A stretch of 64,000 bases of DNA from Allium sativum (GCA_030737875.1 CM060909.1:27115659-27179658), one strand, 5' to 3'; shown: positions 20,334 through 32,640, counted from the first letter of the stretch. Notes: a model not told the origin generated them from the letters alone. A program made the numbers and translations.

Positions 20334-21253
20334 CAGCCCCCTAGCCCCATTCTCTTTACACCATTCTTCTCTAACCTTATGCTGCACAAATTCTTGATGG
20401 ACATGGCTTCTTCTAAATAAAATTAAAAGTAAATTAAAACAAGAAGACTATTTCTTGAAGACTACGGCTAGGATTTGCATATTGGGGATTTTCCGCTACA
20501 ATCAAATCGAGATTCAACGATTCAACAATTCGACGACTAGTTTCTAGACTTGACTTCTGCATCTCAATTTCTTATTCCACGATCTGTAAGTTCTAGTTAC
20601 TTTGAGATTTAAACTTGTTAATTGTAATTTGGACATGAGATAAAGTGAGATTGGACTTAAGTTTGATAATCGATTCACACCTATTCTAGTTTCCATCTTG
20701 GATCTTGACATTTGGGAATATTGCTATGAAATCAGTTTGGACCTATTCATGTTGTAAATCAAACTCTTTCATGTCCATAACATTATCATGTCTGCGATGT
20801 TGAATCAGTCTACTATTTACAAGTTTGGGACTATCACCTTATGCCATGACTATCACCTTATTATGCTAGATTTGAAATCCTATTATTTTCTATATGCCAG
20901 TGATGTTGTAACCAATTATCTCAAGTTATGTCATGCTAGTCTTGTAATCCCTTTTATCACTTTATGCTCGTCCTTTTTGCCTATCATAGTTTTGATGTTA
21001 CTCCCTTTATTTCAGGATCTGGATTTACTTGTAATTTAGATCGATTCACGTTTACGTGCAATGGGAATACGATTTGGGTAGACTAGGCAAAACATGAATT
21101 GGTTATGAACATGAATCATAAACTTAATAGTAGGCATAAGTTGAAACTTGACATGAAACTTGCCGTGAAACTTGGCACGAACTTGACATGAAATTTGAAC
21201 ATGGACATGACACTAGAATGAACTTGAAAATGGCCAACTCGAGGTTGGGTTGA

Positions 21254-21416
21254 GTTTGCAGTGTAATTCTGCCCGTAAGCGCCCGGCAAACCCAATGGCT
21301 GCAAACAATAGGATCAAATGTGGGTAGTTGGTCATATCGCGCTTGAAAACCCGAGGTCAGACTGAGTTTTGGTGTAAATCTGTCCGGAACCGCCCGGCAT
21401 ATCCAGTGACCACAAC
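21254..21416 (+). other. Twin hairpin module, 5' LTR of B
   Basis: Hairpin 1 has 8 bp arms GTTTGCAG (21254-21261) and CTGCAAAC (21299-21306). Hairpin 2 lies about 110 bp on, with arms TTTTGGT and ACCACAA, six of seven pairs. Loops carry CTGCCCGTAAGCGCCCGGC and CTGTCCGGAACCGCCCGGC. Each hairpin is followed by ACAATAGG(A/T)C and ATGTG(G/A)G. Confidence 0.75.
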
Positions 21417-22642
21417 AATAGGTCTGATGTGAGAGGTTGGGTGAATTAATGAATTAATGCCACATAATAAGGTTAAGTCATGAACATGAAAGACAAAACT
21501 TAACCAACTTGACATGCTAGATTGATAAGGGTTAAGTCACGAATTTAAATGACAACACTTAACCTGCTGGACGGAAACCCTACTTACGCAGTCCATTTCA
21601 GGAGTAACCCACTTAGATGTATCATGTACCCTGGAACTAGGCAGGGTGGGGAACGATTACTGGGCTTATTATAAGCGACCAGAATGACGGCTGAGTTAGT
21701 GCTCCAGTGTAGGTTCAGGCGGACTATGGTCGTGCACGTAGTCCGGAATTGAAAAAGCAGGCATTGGGCATCAGTAGGTTTACACTGTGCATGCCTGATT
21801 CGTGTCGGTGGTTGGCACCCTAGGGCTTGATACACCCTATGGTGGACCTAGCACAGGTAACTACATTCATGATAGGGCCGTACGACATAGACACACGACG
21901 AGCTAGAACTTGTAGGGAGCCGATCGATTAATGGATCGTTCCGTAGGACCCCGAAATGGGTATTTCATGATATTGGGCCAAGGGATCATTTCATGGTTAA
22001 TATATGACATGGGTTTGGGATACTAGTACAGTTGGTGCAACGAATCTTGTACATGCGATGTTATACTTGATCTATACTTGATTTATCATGTTATCTTAGT
22101 CTATCTTGCCCATCTTGTCATCATCCTTATGTTTACTTTCAGTTTATACATGTCATGTTACCTTTACCTGTTTTTATGCTGAAAGTCACTAGGACTTACC
22201 AGTCTTTATGACTGACCCGTTTTCTTTCGCCACTTTTTCTTTCGTTCCCCCCTCCCCCTTGGTTCTCAGGGAGGAAACTCTAGCACTTAGCTTGGATTTC
22301 GCTTGCTTTCGATTCAGCTCATGTACGGTTTGATCTTAAGCTATGCTATGACTGCATTTCTTCTACCTTTGGGGAATTAAGCTATTTTTATTGTTTTAAG
22401 TTTTATGCTTCTTTATTTATTCAAGGCAGAACTTGTTGTAATGGAAAATAAGAGTTGGTACTTTGGATGTAAAAGGTTTTGACTCTCTTTTTGAAAGTAA
22501 TGAAATTTAGCTTTTGATTCTTCCGCTGTTTTATTTATGTTCTGTCTTGTAATATTTCTGTGTTTGTTTACCTCGATAACGCTCCTCCAAAACTAGTGCA
22601 TTCCCTTTGTGAGTGACCCTAGCGGAGGTGGGGTGTTACACT

Positions 22643-22654
22643 TGATATCAGAGC
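22643..22654 (+). other. Primer binding site of element B
   Basis: TGATATCAGAGC lies two bases after the LTR. It differs from the initiator Met tRNA complement TGGTATCAGAGC at one base. Confidence 0.85.
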
Positions 22655-22802
22655 AGAAGGCTTCTAAAACTATTTCCAAAACCGTTTACAAAGAAGCATT
22701 TTTTCAAGAAAAGTCTTGTTTTATTTAAAGGCTCTTCCCCAAAAGCCATTTGCACTATCCTTTGTTTCCTCGTTTGAATCTCTTCTTTTTTTTCATTTCA
22801 GC
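22655..22802 (+). other. Leader of element B
   Basis: Untranslated stretch between primer site and gag, with AAACTATTTCCAAAACCG and AAAGAAGCATTTTTTCAAG. The leader of element A (7500-7705) matches it. Confidence 0.7.
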
Positions 22803-23816
22803 ATGTCTGGGAATCTTAACCTTCCAAAGGGCGTGCCAATACCTAGCTGGTTCAGGAGGTACTTAGAGGCTAGGGCCAACGATGCAGGCCCAACAGATAT
22901 TCCTCCTCTGGCTGCAGCAGTTCCTCCTCCTCCTCCTCCTCGTGCAAATGCTTTCTCAAAAATCTGTAGAGATTTTAGGGCCATGGGTGGAAAAGATTTC
23001 AAGGGAACTGAATCATTCGTAGAAGCGAGGAACTGGCTCAAAGAAACTGAGGATCTATTCGTTATCTTCGAGGTGAACGATAGGCAGAAGGTACAGTGGG
23101 CAGTATGGTTGCTCAAAGACGAAGCTTCCTATTGGTGGGAAGTCACTAACGCTGAAAGACCTGTTGACACATGGATGGATTTGAGGATGAGGTTTGAGAT
23201 GAAATTCCTCTCACAAGCTGAACAAAGTCTACAGCTGGAAAAGTTCTTATCTCTGAAGCAAGGAAGTATGACGGTCAAGGAGTACGTCAATCAATTTAAT
23301 CATCTGGCTCGATTTGGACTGGGCTTAGTGAATACTCCTCATAAGAAGTCTCTCCGTTTTGTCAAGGGATTGAATGAGCCACTTCACAGCTTGGCTATGA
23401 CCCACATACCTATGGGGGCTACTTACGAAAGGTTCATAGACATGGCGCTCTTAAATGAGGAAGACAAGGGCAAGAATGAGGCAAAAGCAGAAGTGCCTCA
23501 AGATAAGAAGGGGGAAGGGTCACAGAACAAGAAGCCTGATCCAAAGAAAGGCGGGAAGAACAACAAACCCCATGGAAAGAGAAAGTGTAATTTCTGTGGC
23601 ACTCCTGGACATCTAGTCAAAGACTGCAGGAAGAAGAAAAGGAAGATGGGTGGTTGTTTCCACTGTGGTGAGAGAGGACACATGGCTAAGGCCTGCCCAA
23701 GGAAGCAAGGGCAGGGAGCTGGACCTTCTTCTGGAGGACAAGTCCACGCTCTCACGGTACCTCCGCAAGAACGAGGTAGAAATATTTCTGTTGAAAGTTT
23801 TAATCTATCTTTTTGA
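22803..23816 (+). CDS. gag: Gag protein of element B (337 aa)
   Basis: Structural protein that would form the cytoplasmic virus-like particle and bind the element RNA. I chose the Met at 22803 ([20 protein letters not shown]), because the 29 codons upstream are translated leader. A Pro-rich patch (about residues 40-50) precedes the retrotransposon gag domain, recognisable from [30 protein letters not shown] and [21 protein letters not shown] Lys-rich linker leads to two CCHC zinc knuckles, [14 protein letters not shown] and [14 protein letters not shown]. The frame then ends a few residues before the protease, at a TGA caused by a one-base frame change in the T run at 23810-23814. Related elements usually read straight into protease, so this end is probably not native. 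Confidence 0.88.
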   Translation: MSGNLNLPKGVPIPSWFRRYLEARANDAGPTDIPPLAAAVPPPPPPRANAFSKICRDFRAMGGKDFKGTESFVEARNWLKETEDLFVIFEVNDRQKVQWAVWLLKDEASYWWEVTNAERPVDTWMDLRMRFEMKFLSQAEQSLQLEKFLSLKQGSMTVKEYVNQFNHLARFGLGLVNTPHKKSLRFVKGLNEPLHSLAMTHIPMGATYERFIDMALLNEEDKGKNEAKAEVPQDKKGEGSQNKKPDPKKGGKNNKPHGKRKCNFCGTPGHLVKDCRKKKRKMGGCFHCGERGHMAKACPRKQGQGAGPSSGGQVHALTVPPQERGRNISVESFNLSF

Positions 23817-24618
23817 TCATCCTGTTCGAACCTCGTTTGATTCTGGCGCATCACATACTTTTATTTCTTTTGATATTGTTGAAACTCTGCACCTAAGTAC
23901 TAGTCTAGTTGAGGATCCCGTTATTGTTTCAAATCCAATTTGTGGCTCCGCTCATTTATCTATGATTTGTGTGGATTTGAGGATTTCTATCTTAAGCGTA
24001 GAATTCATGTGTAATGCTTATGTTCTCGGATTTATGGGATACGGTTTGATTCTAGGCACGGATTGGCTATCCAATAATGGAGCCATTCTCGATTGTGAAC
24101 GAAGGGTAGTTAGGCTCGTGACTCGCCTTGGTAATACCCTTGAAATTTCTTGTAACCCTATGGGTCCTGTCATGTTATGTTATCTAGAATCTCTTGACTC
24201 GTCTATCGATGATTTGCAATCAGTAAGGGTAGTCCGAGAATATCCCGATATCTTTGATGAGGTTAAGGGGTTACCCCTTAAACGCGAGATAGATTTCCGT
24301 TTATATCTTGTTGATAATGCTAAGCCAGTTGCATTACCCGTTAGACACATGGCCCCACGAGAGAGAAAAGAGCTTAGTAAGCAAGTCAAGGAGTTGCTTG
24401 AGAAAAATTTCATTAGGAGAAGCAGTTCTGAATGGGGTGCTCCGGTGGTATTCGCTACTAAGGCGGATGGTTCGCTTCATCTATGCGTAGATTATCGTGA
24501 GTTAAACAAGCTGACTAAGAAGAATAGGCACCCACTACCGAGAACCGACGACTTGTTCGGCCAGCTTGTAGGAGCATCTATTTTCTCTCAACTCGATCTA
24601 GCTATAGGATTCCATTAG
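23780..24618 (+). pseudogene. pol: Element B protease and RT start
   Basis: In the +1 frame relative to gag, [20 protein letters not shown] carries the aspartic protease active site as [24 protein letters not shown] gives the second conserved protease segment. [20 protein letters not shown] is the linker to [21 protein letters not shown] the RT approach, and [20 protein letters not shown] with [20 protein letters not shown] the first RT blocks. The frame stops at a TAG (24616-24618) just after [11 protein letters not shown], where relatives continue through the RT core. Confidence 0.88.
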
Positions 24619-27125
24619 CTTAGAGTGGCTGAGGATAGCATTGACAAGACCGCGTTTAGGACTCCAGATGGTTTCTTCGAATGGCTCGTCATGTCGTTTA
24701 TTTGACGAATGCACCCGCGTACTTCATAAACTTGATGAGTAGGGTGTTTAGGGAGTTCCTTAACAAGTTTGTGGTGGTCTTCATGGACGATATTTTGATC
24801 TTCTCAAAGGATGAGGAAGAACATGCTAGACATCTCAAGGAAGTCATGGATACGCTTAGAGCACACGAGTTAAAGGCTAAGTTTTCCAAGTGTCATTTTT
24901 GGAGAAAAGAAGTTCGGTTTCTTGGACATGTAGTTTCTAAGCAAGGTATAGCCGTGGACCCCGCAAAGGTAGCTACGGTGCAAGACTGGAAAGTTCCTAA
25001 GAATGCAACGGAGGTGAGAAGCTTTCTCGGTTCGGCGGGCTACTATAGGAAGTTCATTAAGGACTTCGCTAAGATTTTAGCCCCTCTTACTAGGTTAACG
25101 AAGAAGAACCTAGCTTTTGCATGGGAAGTAGAGTGTGACGTTGCTTTTCAAAGGCTTAAGAGAGCCGTTACCACAGCTCCAATTTTGGCATTACCCGACG
25201 GAGGTAAGATGTTTACGGTGTACACAGATGCGTGCGGCACGGGATTAGGCGCTGTTCTAATGCAGGAAAGGAAAGTAATATGCTACGGGGGTAGACAACT
25301 TAAAGTTCATGAGAAAAAATATCCCATACATGACTTGGAATTGGCCGCGATTGTTTTTGCGCTTAAGTCTTCGCGCCACTATCTTCTAGGTGAGAAGTTC
25401 GAGTTGTACACCGATCACAAGTCGCTTAAGTACCTCTTTTCGCGAAAAGAATTGAATCTATGGCAACAGAGGTGGATGGAATTCTTGGCATCGTATGACT
25501 TCGATATAGCTTATACCCCTAGCAAGGGTAACGTGGTGGCGAATGCGATAAGTAGGAAAAGGTTGACTTTGATTCCTTTGTTTTTTGAAAGGAAAAGTCT
25601 AGAGTTTATAGAAACCTTTGATTTCACACATGTTGTTGAGTCGTTGGCTAACACGTTAGCATCTCTTGAGTTAAGGCCTACGCTTCTAGACCAAGTAGGG
25701 ACTTCACAGAAGGAAGACCCACAGATAGTCGAGATCATGGACAAGTTGATTAGAGGTGAGATGTCAAGTCACCTCAGAAGGTATGCCATAGATGACAAGA
25801 GATGGCTAAGGCGTGATGGTAGACTATGTGTCCCACAAGTGGGAGACTTAGTAAAGAGAGTTCTAGAAGAGGCACATCACTCGAAGATGACTATACATCC
25901 CAGAGGGGATAAAATGTACAAGGATATGAAGCGCATTTTCTTTTGGAATGGGATGAAAAAGGACGTGGCGGAATTCGTTTCTAAGTACATGGTGTGCCAA
26001 CAAGTAAAGGCCGAGTCGAAAAAGCCCAGTGGGCTATTGCATCCTTTGGAGGTTCCGTTGTGGAAATGGGAGAGCGTCTCGATGGATTTCGTGGATGGAT
26101 TGCCTAGGTCAAGGAAGAACAATACTAGCATATGGGTTATAGTAGATAGACTCACGAAGAGCGCTCACTTCATTCCTGTGAAGAGCAAGTGGACCGCATC
26201 ACGGCTAGCATTTATATACCTTCGAGAAATAGTAAGGTTGCACGGAGTTCCTTCTAGAACAGTTAGCGATCGTGACCTGATTTTCACCAGCGAATTTTGG
26301 AATAGTTTACAAGAAGTAATGGGTACATGACTAAGTTTAAGCACGACCTATCACCCACAGACGGATGGACAAACCAAAAGGGTAAATAGGATACTAGAGG
26401 ATCTTTTGAGGCTATGCATTCTTGACTTTGATGGTACTTGGGAAGATCACCTACCTCTCGTTGAGTTCGCGTATAATAATAGTTACCAAGCTAGCATAGG
26501 AATGGCACCATTCAAAGCTTTATACGGAAGACCGTGCAAGTCACCAACTTGTTGGTGGGAGTCGACAGACAAGCTCATACTTGGACCCGACATGATAAGG
26601 GACACTTCCGAGAAGGTTGAGTTGATACGAAGACGAAAGAAAACGGCCCAAGATAGATAGAAATCCTACGCGGACAAGAGAAGGACAGACCTAAAGTTCG
26701 AAGTCGGAGATATGGTCTTTATAAAAGTTTCTCCTTTACGCAATGCGGTTCGCTTTGGAGCGGTTGGAAAGTTAACACCGAGGTTCGTAGGACTGTTCCC
26801 TATCATCGAGAGGATTGGACAGATGGCCTATAAGGTAGAGTTACCCGAGAGGTTGGCCGGAGTACACAATGTCTTTCACGTTTCGCATCTCCGAAATTGC
26901 TTACATGAGTCTGCCGAAGTGGTTGAGCCAAGCATCCTTGAAGGCGTATAAGTGGAAAAAGAAGCAACATTGAGGCGAGTTCCGATTCGTATTTTAGGAA
27001 CGGAGATCAAGAAGCTAAGCAATCGAGAAGTCAAGCTAGTTAAAGTACAATGGAGTGAAGCCCAAGAAGACGCAACTTGGGAAACCAAAGAGAAGATACG
27101 CTCGCTATACCCATTTCTTTTTTAG
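24619..27125 (+). pseudogene. pol: Element B RT core, RNase H, integrase and chromodomain
   Basis: [20 protein letters not shown] follows the first stop. A one-base loss near 24700 shifts the frame, which is then open 24681-26330. [20 protein letters not shown] keeps the catalytic DD, and [20 protein letters not shown] ends [22 protein letters not shown] and [11 protein letters not shown] are RNase H. The integrase zinc finger lacks its first Cys ([10 protein letters not shown], where relatives have Cys before xxC). The core has [31 protein letters not shown] and [15 protein letters not shown]. Stops are at 26328-26330, 26658-26660 and 26949-26951. The C-terminus, REVKLVKVQWSEAQEDATWE then TKEKIRSLYPFLF, is a chromodomain-like tail. 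Confidence 0.9.
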
Positions 27126-27721
27126 GGTACATTCTCGATCTCTTTTTTCCTATAAGTTTACATACCTTCATATCATGTACATGCTTTTGCTATCCATGTT
27201 TGTCTTGTTATCTTCTCGATCCTATCTTGAGAACCTTAGGTAGAACCCTTTTGGATGTAAACATGTAATTGAAACGTTGATGATTGCAAGTGGTTGCTAG
27301 TGGTTGCTCGTGGTTGCATAACACACATTAGGCACTAGATCGGCTCAGTCACATATCTCATATTGCATATGCATGGGTGCTCAAACTTGTATATGGATGG
27401 AAACTTGATATGCTATCATTTGAATTTTGCATATGAATGAATGTTTGTGCACTCATGTAGAGATTATAAAGTATGTTAGGAATTTGCATACATGTTGGAC
27501 TCATTACACTAACATTTTTTGCATTAAGGAGGTCTACAGAATCAGTAACCGCCTGATCTTTTGCATTAGATAAGTACATATACACACACTCTAGCATAAA
27601 TTCATACAGCATTAGAAATCTTTTAAGGACAATGGTTGCTTGTGGATGATGGTTGAGAAGATGGTTGATTGGATGATAGGATTCATTCTTCTTAACTTGA
27701 AGATTTCGGGGACGAAATCCT
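27126..27721 (+). other. 3' untranslated region of element B
   Basis: No gene. It contains TTGCAAGTGGTTGC, then AGTGGTTGCTCGTGGTTGC, CTCAGTCACATATCTCATAT and CATATTGCATATGCAT, and just before the polypurine tract GGGGACGAAATCC. It corresponds to 5926-6560 of A and 54440-54920 of D on their minus strands. Confidence 0.7.
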
Positions 27722-27736
27722 TTAAGGAGGGGAGAA
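27722..27736 (+). other. Polypurine tract of element B
   Basis: TTAAGGAGGGGAGAA lies directly before TGTAACAACTCG at 27737. Confidence 0.9.
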
Positions 27737-28016
27737 TGTAACAACTCGTATTTTTATAACATGTTAAAACCATAAATCAAGGCAGAATTAATTTTTAAAA
27801 TAAGAATCAGGGAAAACGGGTTGCGCCATTGCATTCATCTTGAAATTCTGCTCGGAAACAAGTCCGAGTTTTCAAGAAACGGAGTCAATATGAGGGAGAT
27901 ATGACCCTCCGAAGTTTCAAGGATTTTCAGAACAGAAAAACAGCTCGAATTCTAATTCGAAATTCAAATTCAAACCCCAGCACAGACTGGGCAGGAATTT
28001 TCCCACCCAGGACCAG

Positions 28017-28090
28017 GTCGACCTGGAGGTTGACACTATGGTCGACCTCCCTGGGACTAGGTCGACCCTATGGTCGACCTGGGGGTCGAC
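28017..28090. promoter_or_regulatory. GTCGAC palindrome cluster, 3' LTR of B
   Basis: Counterpart of 20169-20242. Five GTCGAC remain, and the variant unit has decayed further to GTTGAC. Confidence 0.7.
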
Positions 28091-28173
28091 CTGGTGCTGA
28101 AGCCCAGTTTTGAGCCTGGGTTCATTCTGATGTTTCTGGTCTCGTTTTCAGTCTTGGTTCATTCTCCTAATCC

Positions 28174-28180
28174 TATATAA
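28174..28180 (+). promoter_or_regulatory. TATA box of element B, 3' LTR
   Basis: TATATAA in CCTATATAAGCAGCCCC. It could drive transcription into the Tat remnant on its right. Confidence 0.7.
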
Positions 28181-29101
28181 GCAGCCCCCTAGCCCCATTC
28201 TCTTTACACCATTGTTCTCTAACCTTATGCTGCACAAATTCTTGATGGACATGGCTTCTTCTAAATTAAATTAATAGTAAATTAAAACATGAGGACTATT
28301 TCTTGAAGACTACGACTAGGAATTGCATATTGGGGATTTTCTGCTACAATCAAATCGAGATTCAACGATTCAACAATTCGACGACTAGTTTCTAGACTTG
28401 ACTTCTGCATCTCAATTTCTTATTCCACGATCTGTAAGTTCTAGTTACTTTGAGATTTAAACTTCTTAATTGTAATTTGGACATGAGATAAAGTGAGATT
28501 GGACTTAAGTATGATAATCGATTCACACCTATTCTAGTTTCCATCTTGGATCTTGACATTTGGGAATATTGCTATGAAATCAGTTTGGACCTATTCATGT
28601 TGAAAATCAAACTCTTTCATGTCCATAACATTATCATGTCTGTGATGTTGAATCAGTCTACTATTTACAAGTTTGGGACTATCACCTTATGCCATGACTA
28701 TCACCTTATTATGCTAGATTTGAAATCCTATTATTTTCTATATGCCAGTGATGTTGTAACCAATTATCTCAAGCTATGTCATGCTAGTCTTGTAATCCCT
28801 TTTATCACTTTATGCTTGTCCTTTTTTCCTATCATAGTTTTGATGTTACTCCCTTTATTTCAGGATCTGGATTTACTTGTAATTTAGATCGATTCACATT
28901 TACGTGCAATGGGAATACGATTTGGGTAGATTAGGCAAAACATGAATTGGTTATGAACATGAATCATGAACTTGATAATAGGCATAAGTTGAAACTTAAC
29001 ATGAAACTTGCCGTGAAACTTGACACGAACTTGATATGAAATTTGAACATGGACATGACACTAGAATGAACTTGAAAATGGCCAACTCGAGGTTGGGTTG
29101 A

Positions 29102-29262
29102 GTTTGCAATGTAATTCTGCCCGAAACCGCCTGGCAAATCCAGTGGCTGCAAACAATAGGATCCAATGTGGGTAGTTGGTCATATCGCGCTTGAAAACCC
29201 GAGGTCAGACTGAGTTGTGGTGTAAATCTGCCCGGAACCGCCTGACATATCGAGTGACCACA
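29102..29262 (+). other. Twin hairpin module, 3' LTR of B
   Basis: Arms GTTTGCA (29102-29108) and TGCAAAC (29148-29154), then TGTGGT (29216-29221) and ACCACA (29257-29262). Loop cores are CTGCCCGAAACCGCCTGGC and CTGCCCGGAACCGCCTGAC. Confidence 0.72.
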
Positions 29263-30483
29263 GCAACAAGTCTGATGTGAGAGGTTGGGGTGCATTAATG
29301 AAGTAATGCCACATGATAGGGTTAAGTCATGAACATGAAAGACAACACTTAACCAACTTGACATGCTAGACTGATAAGGGTTAAGTCACGAATTTAAATG
29401 ACAACACTTAACCTACTGGACGGAAACCCTACTTACGCGGTCCATTTCAGCAGTAACCCACTTAGATGTATCATGGTACCCTGGAACTAGGCAGGGTGGG
29501 GCACGATTACTGGGATGATTATAAGCGACCAGAACGACGACTGAGTTGGTGCGCCAGTGTAGGTTCAGGCGGACTATGGTCATTCACGTAGTCCGGAGTT
29601 GAAAAAACAGACATTGGGCATCAGTAGGTTTACACTGTGCATGCTTGATTCGTGTCGGTGGTTAGCACCCTAGGGCTTGATACACCCTATGGTGGACCTA
29701 GCACAGGTAACTACATTCGTGATAGGGCCATATGACACAGACACATGACGAGCTAGAACTTGTAGGGAGCCGATCGATTAATGGATCGTTCCGTAGGACC
29801 TCGAAATGGGTCATTTCATGATATTGGGCCAAGGGATCATTTCATGGTTAATATATGAATGGGTTTGGGATACTAGTACAAATGGTGCAGTGAATCTTGA
29901 ACATGCGATGTTGTACTTGATTTTTACTTGATTTATCATGTTATCTTAGTCTATCTTGCCCATCTTGTCATCATCCTTATGTTTACTTCCAGTTTATACA
30001 TGTCATGTTACTTTTACCTATTTTTATGCTGAAAGTCATTAGGACTTACCAGTCTTTATGACTGACCCGTTTTCTTTCGCCTCTTTTTCTTTCGTTCCCC
30101 CCAGGTTCTCAGGGAGGAAACTCTAGCACTTAGCTTGGATTTCGCTTGCTTTCGATTCAACTCATGTACGGTTTGATCTTGAGCTATGCTATGGCTACAT
30201 TTCTACTACCTTTGGGGAATTAAGCTACTTTTGTTGATTTAAGTTTTATGCTTCTTTATTTATTCAAGGCAGAACTTGTTGTAATGGAAAATAAGAGTTG
30301 GTACTTTGGATGTAAAAGGTTTTGACTCTCTTTTTGAAAGTAATGAAATTTAGCTTTTGATTCTTCCGTTGTTTTATTTATGTTCTGCCTTGTAATATTT
30401 CTTTGTTTGTTTACCTCGATAACGCTCCTCCAAAACTGGTGCATTCCCTTTGTGAGTGACCCTAGCGGAGGTGGGGTGTTACA

Positions 30484-30488
30484 GACTC
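30484..30488. repeat. Target-site duplication of element B, right copy (GACTC)
   Basis: Matches 19884-19888 exactly. Confidence 0.95.
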
Positions 30489-31640
30489 TAATTGTGAATT
30501 ACTTGCAACAGGGCATCCTTCTTGAAAACAAAAATGAAAAACATTCGCTTCTTCACAAATCATCACGTAACATCATAAAAAAAGGAATACTAATAAAAGA
30601 GGCTTCTTTGTTCCATATCTCTATTATGTAGACCTCTACGATGCCAAAGTAGTGTTACATCTTGTACATGAATGTAAGTGCAGTGGACAAATCGGGGATA
30701 AAACTCGAGCAAAGAAAATTATGAACTATAGCCATTTTCGGCAATTATCATTGGGATGTAGTTGAGTACTCCCGAAAGTGTGACAAGAGCCAGAGATTCT
30801 CTAAAATTTTGCGAGCTCAACCTACTAAACTTACTCAAATGGTCAATCCCTGTTTGTTCTTAATTTAGGGAACTGATATTATTGGAACCTTACCTATGTC
30901 TAAAGACAATTCTCGATGTGTTATCATCGCAGTTGATTACGTTACCAAATGGACTCCCTCATCACAATCACTACCAAAAAGCAATCAACTCCATTATTTG
31001 CAACATCGTATGTCACTTTGGTGTTCCTAAAACCATCATTTCCGATAATGAGAATCAATTTGACAACATTAAGTTCAATGAATTTTTCCAAATTCACTGT
31101 GTTAAAAAGTGATTGTTACCTGTCGCTTATTCTAAGGAAAATAGACAAGTTGAAATAGTTAACAAAATCATTAAGTCCATACTTAAGAAGTATTTGGAGC
31201 AAATGGGTAAATGAACTTCCATTAGCTGATAGGGCATGCCGAACTACTTATAAATCCACGATGGGCCATACTCCATTAGCATTCTCCTACAGCTCGAAGC
31301 AATCATCCCTATTGAACTTCAGGTGCAATCTTATCAAGTTACGCATTATGATCCAACAATAAATAGAGATATCCTTCTAGAATCTATTGACATGTTAGAT
31401 GAGAAATGGGAAGAAGCTAAACTCAAAGCTTCTGCACACTACCAACAAGTCAGCCGATTTTTCAACACCAAAGTCTGCCCGAAGCACTTTGAAACTGATG
31501 ACCTCATTTTGAAAAGAATTTTTCCTACACCAATAACTCTTCACGGTCAAACGGTCCTTACTTCATTCAATGGAGACTTAGAGATGGTACCTTTAAGTAA
31601 TGATTGTTGATGACGCCAAACTATTAAGAGCAAGCATTAG
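30489..31640 (+). pseudogene. Ty3/gypsy Tat-type integrase remnant (continues 18490-19883)
   Basis: LIVNYLQQGILLENKNEKHS (30488-30548) continues the linker that begins before element B (EPKS, stop, MT). Integrase follows: VEYSRKCDKSQRFSKILRAQ near 30762-30825 (zinc finger tail, second Cys changed to Ser), GTDIIGTLPMSKDNSR near 30868-30920 (first Asp), TIISDNENQFDNIKFNEFF near 31033-31092 (second Asp) and ENRQVEIVNKIIKS near 31138-31178 (Glu). The C-terminal part, QSYQVTHYDPTINRDILLES then KVCPKHFETDDLILKRIFPT (31323-31545), completes it. Several frameshifts and stops are present. Confidence 0.82.
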
Positions 31641-32640
31641 CGAGCATATTCATCACTACTTCACTTAGCTTTTATTTAGTGCACTTGTGTTTCCATTTTC
31701 AGTTAGTAATTTATTTCCAAATTATGTAATAAGGCAATGTTGCACTCATATTATTAGTTTTTTTTTTAATAAATACTATTAGTATCTCATGTTTTTGGTG
31801 CTCTACCATCATGCGTAGTATGTTAGTTGTGATACGACCGTCTTGCATGCACGAGTGCACTATGATGAATACAACATCTTATAAATTGAAATCGATTCAT
31901 CACTCCAAGTCCATCACTAGACTCCATAGGTGCTACACGATTACATATAAACTAACTCGAGCTTTGAACAAACATCAAGGATGGATACAAACAACTCACG
32001 ATTCTTATGAGTATCCAACCACCAATCCTTAGTCTCTAGACTTGAGGGCAGCCACCCCTGCCCAAGTGAATGTGATACCGACCAATCACTTGGCCAACTA
32101 TCATCCTTAGAGTTTGGATCTAAGTCCAAATTGATGAAAGAATGACCCCCATGACTCTAACCTGAATGAAATAACAGGATAGTATAAAGGACGATTCAAC
32201 TACATCCACTACTCAAACCTGAATTACCGAGGGGTGAGTATAAAGTGTTGACAACGATTCCTAACTCCAAGTTGCTCATAACTCGGGATAAGCAACCTAA
32301 AGGATATCTCAAGAGTGGAGTTCCTAACTTCAAATTCCATGCAAATTGAGATCAACGACTGGAAAAATGTCTTGATAATAGGATCAACAACATTGAAATT
32401 CATGCAATCCGAGTTCACAACCAAAAGGCGATATCAAGAGTGAAGTTCTAAATGATTAATCCAAGTTTAAGTGTAGCTATGAGTTATGAAGCACTAGTAT
32501 AGTCAATGGAAATGGAACAGAAGCTTGAATGTTTAGACAAAATTCACACAAAATAAAAGGAAGTGAAATTTTATTTAAAAACACAATGATAGCTATACGA
32601 GTGTTATTGTTATATCCTAAAGTGAGGATTATACTCACAC
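31641..32640. other. Spacer without recognised gene
   Basis: I see nothing coding. By position this could be the 3' non-coding part or LTR of the Tat-type element, but I found no TG...CA termini or partner copy in the window. A T-rich run lies at 31765-31777. Confidence 0.4.

Larger units (their letters stand above)
19889..22640 (+). repeat. Element B 5' LTR (2752 bp)
   Basis: It begins TGTAACAACCCGTATTTT and ends GTGGGGTGTTACA. In order it contains the GTCGAC cluster, a TATA box (20326-20333), the twin hairpins (21254-21416), two TTAAGT/ACTTAA units, and a closing segment GTGACCCTAGCGGAGG that matches the end of element A's LTR (CCTCCGCTAGGGTCAC on the + strand). Confidence 0.95.
19889..30483 (+). 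mobile_element. Element B: complete Tekay/Del-type chromovirus (Ty3/gypsy), lightly broken
   Basis: Two 2.75 kb LTRs, a primer site, gag, protease, RT, RNase H, integrase with a C-terminal chromodomain-like segment, a polypurine tract and a 5 bp TSD (GACTC) are all in order on the + strand. Total length is 10,595 bp. Gag is open. Pol has one frame change at the gag/protease junction, one in RT and four premature stops by my count, so it cannot now make a full polyprotein. LTRs differ by about 3 percent by eye, unevenly spread. It inserted into a Tat-type pol. Confidence 0.95.
27737..30483 (+). repeat. Element B 3' LTR (2747 bp)
   Basis: Partner of 19889-22640. Differences are denser in the first 400 bp (about 6 percent) than further in (about 2 percent in the stretch aligned with 20700-21100). 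It contains a GTCGAC cluster (28017-28090), a TATA box (28174-28180) and the twin hairpins (29102-29154 and 29216-29262). The second hairpin has a clean 6 bp stem, TGTGGT/ACCACA. A CCCCCTCCCCCTT tract in the 5' LTR (22248-22260) is missing here. Confidence 0.95.

Noticed and set aside
22793..23116. Minus-strand frames across gag and pol of element B (also 23498-23854 and 25877-26155)
   Set aside because: Antisense shadows of well-recognised sense domains.
23780..23830. Gag/protease frame change in B as a programmed frameshift
   Set aside because: B needs a +1 change at a T run, while C (near 45230) needs a -1 change at an A run. The direction differs, no clean slippery heptamer is in frame, and this group normally has gag and pol in one frame. 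Simple indel decay is more likely.
31765..31777. T run as a LINE or SINE tail
   Set aside because: No adjacent element body, no target duplication seen.
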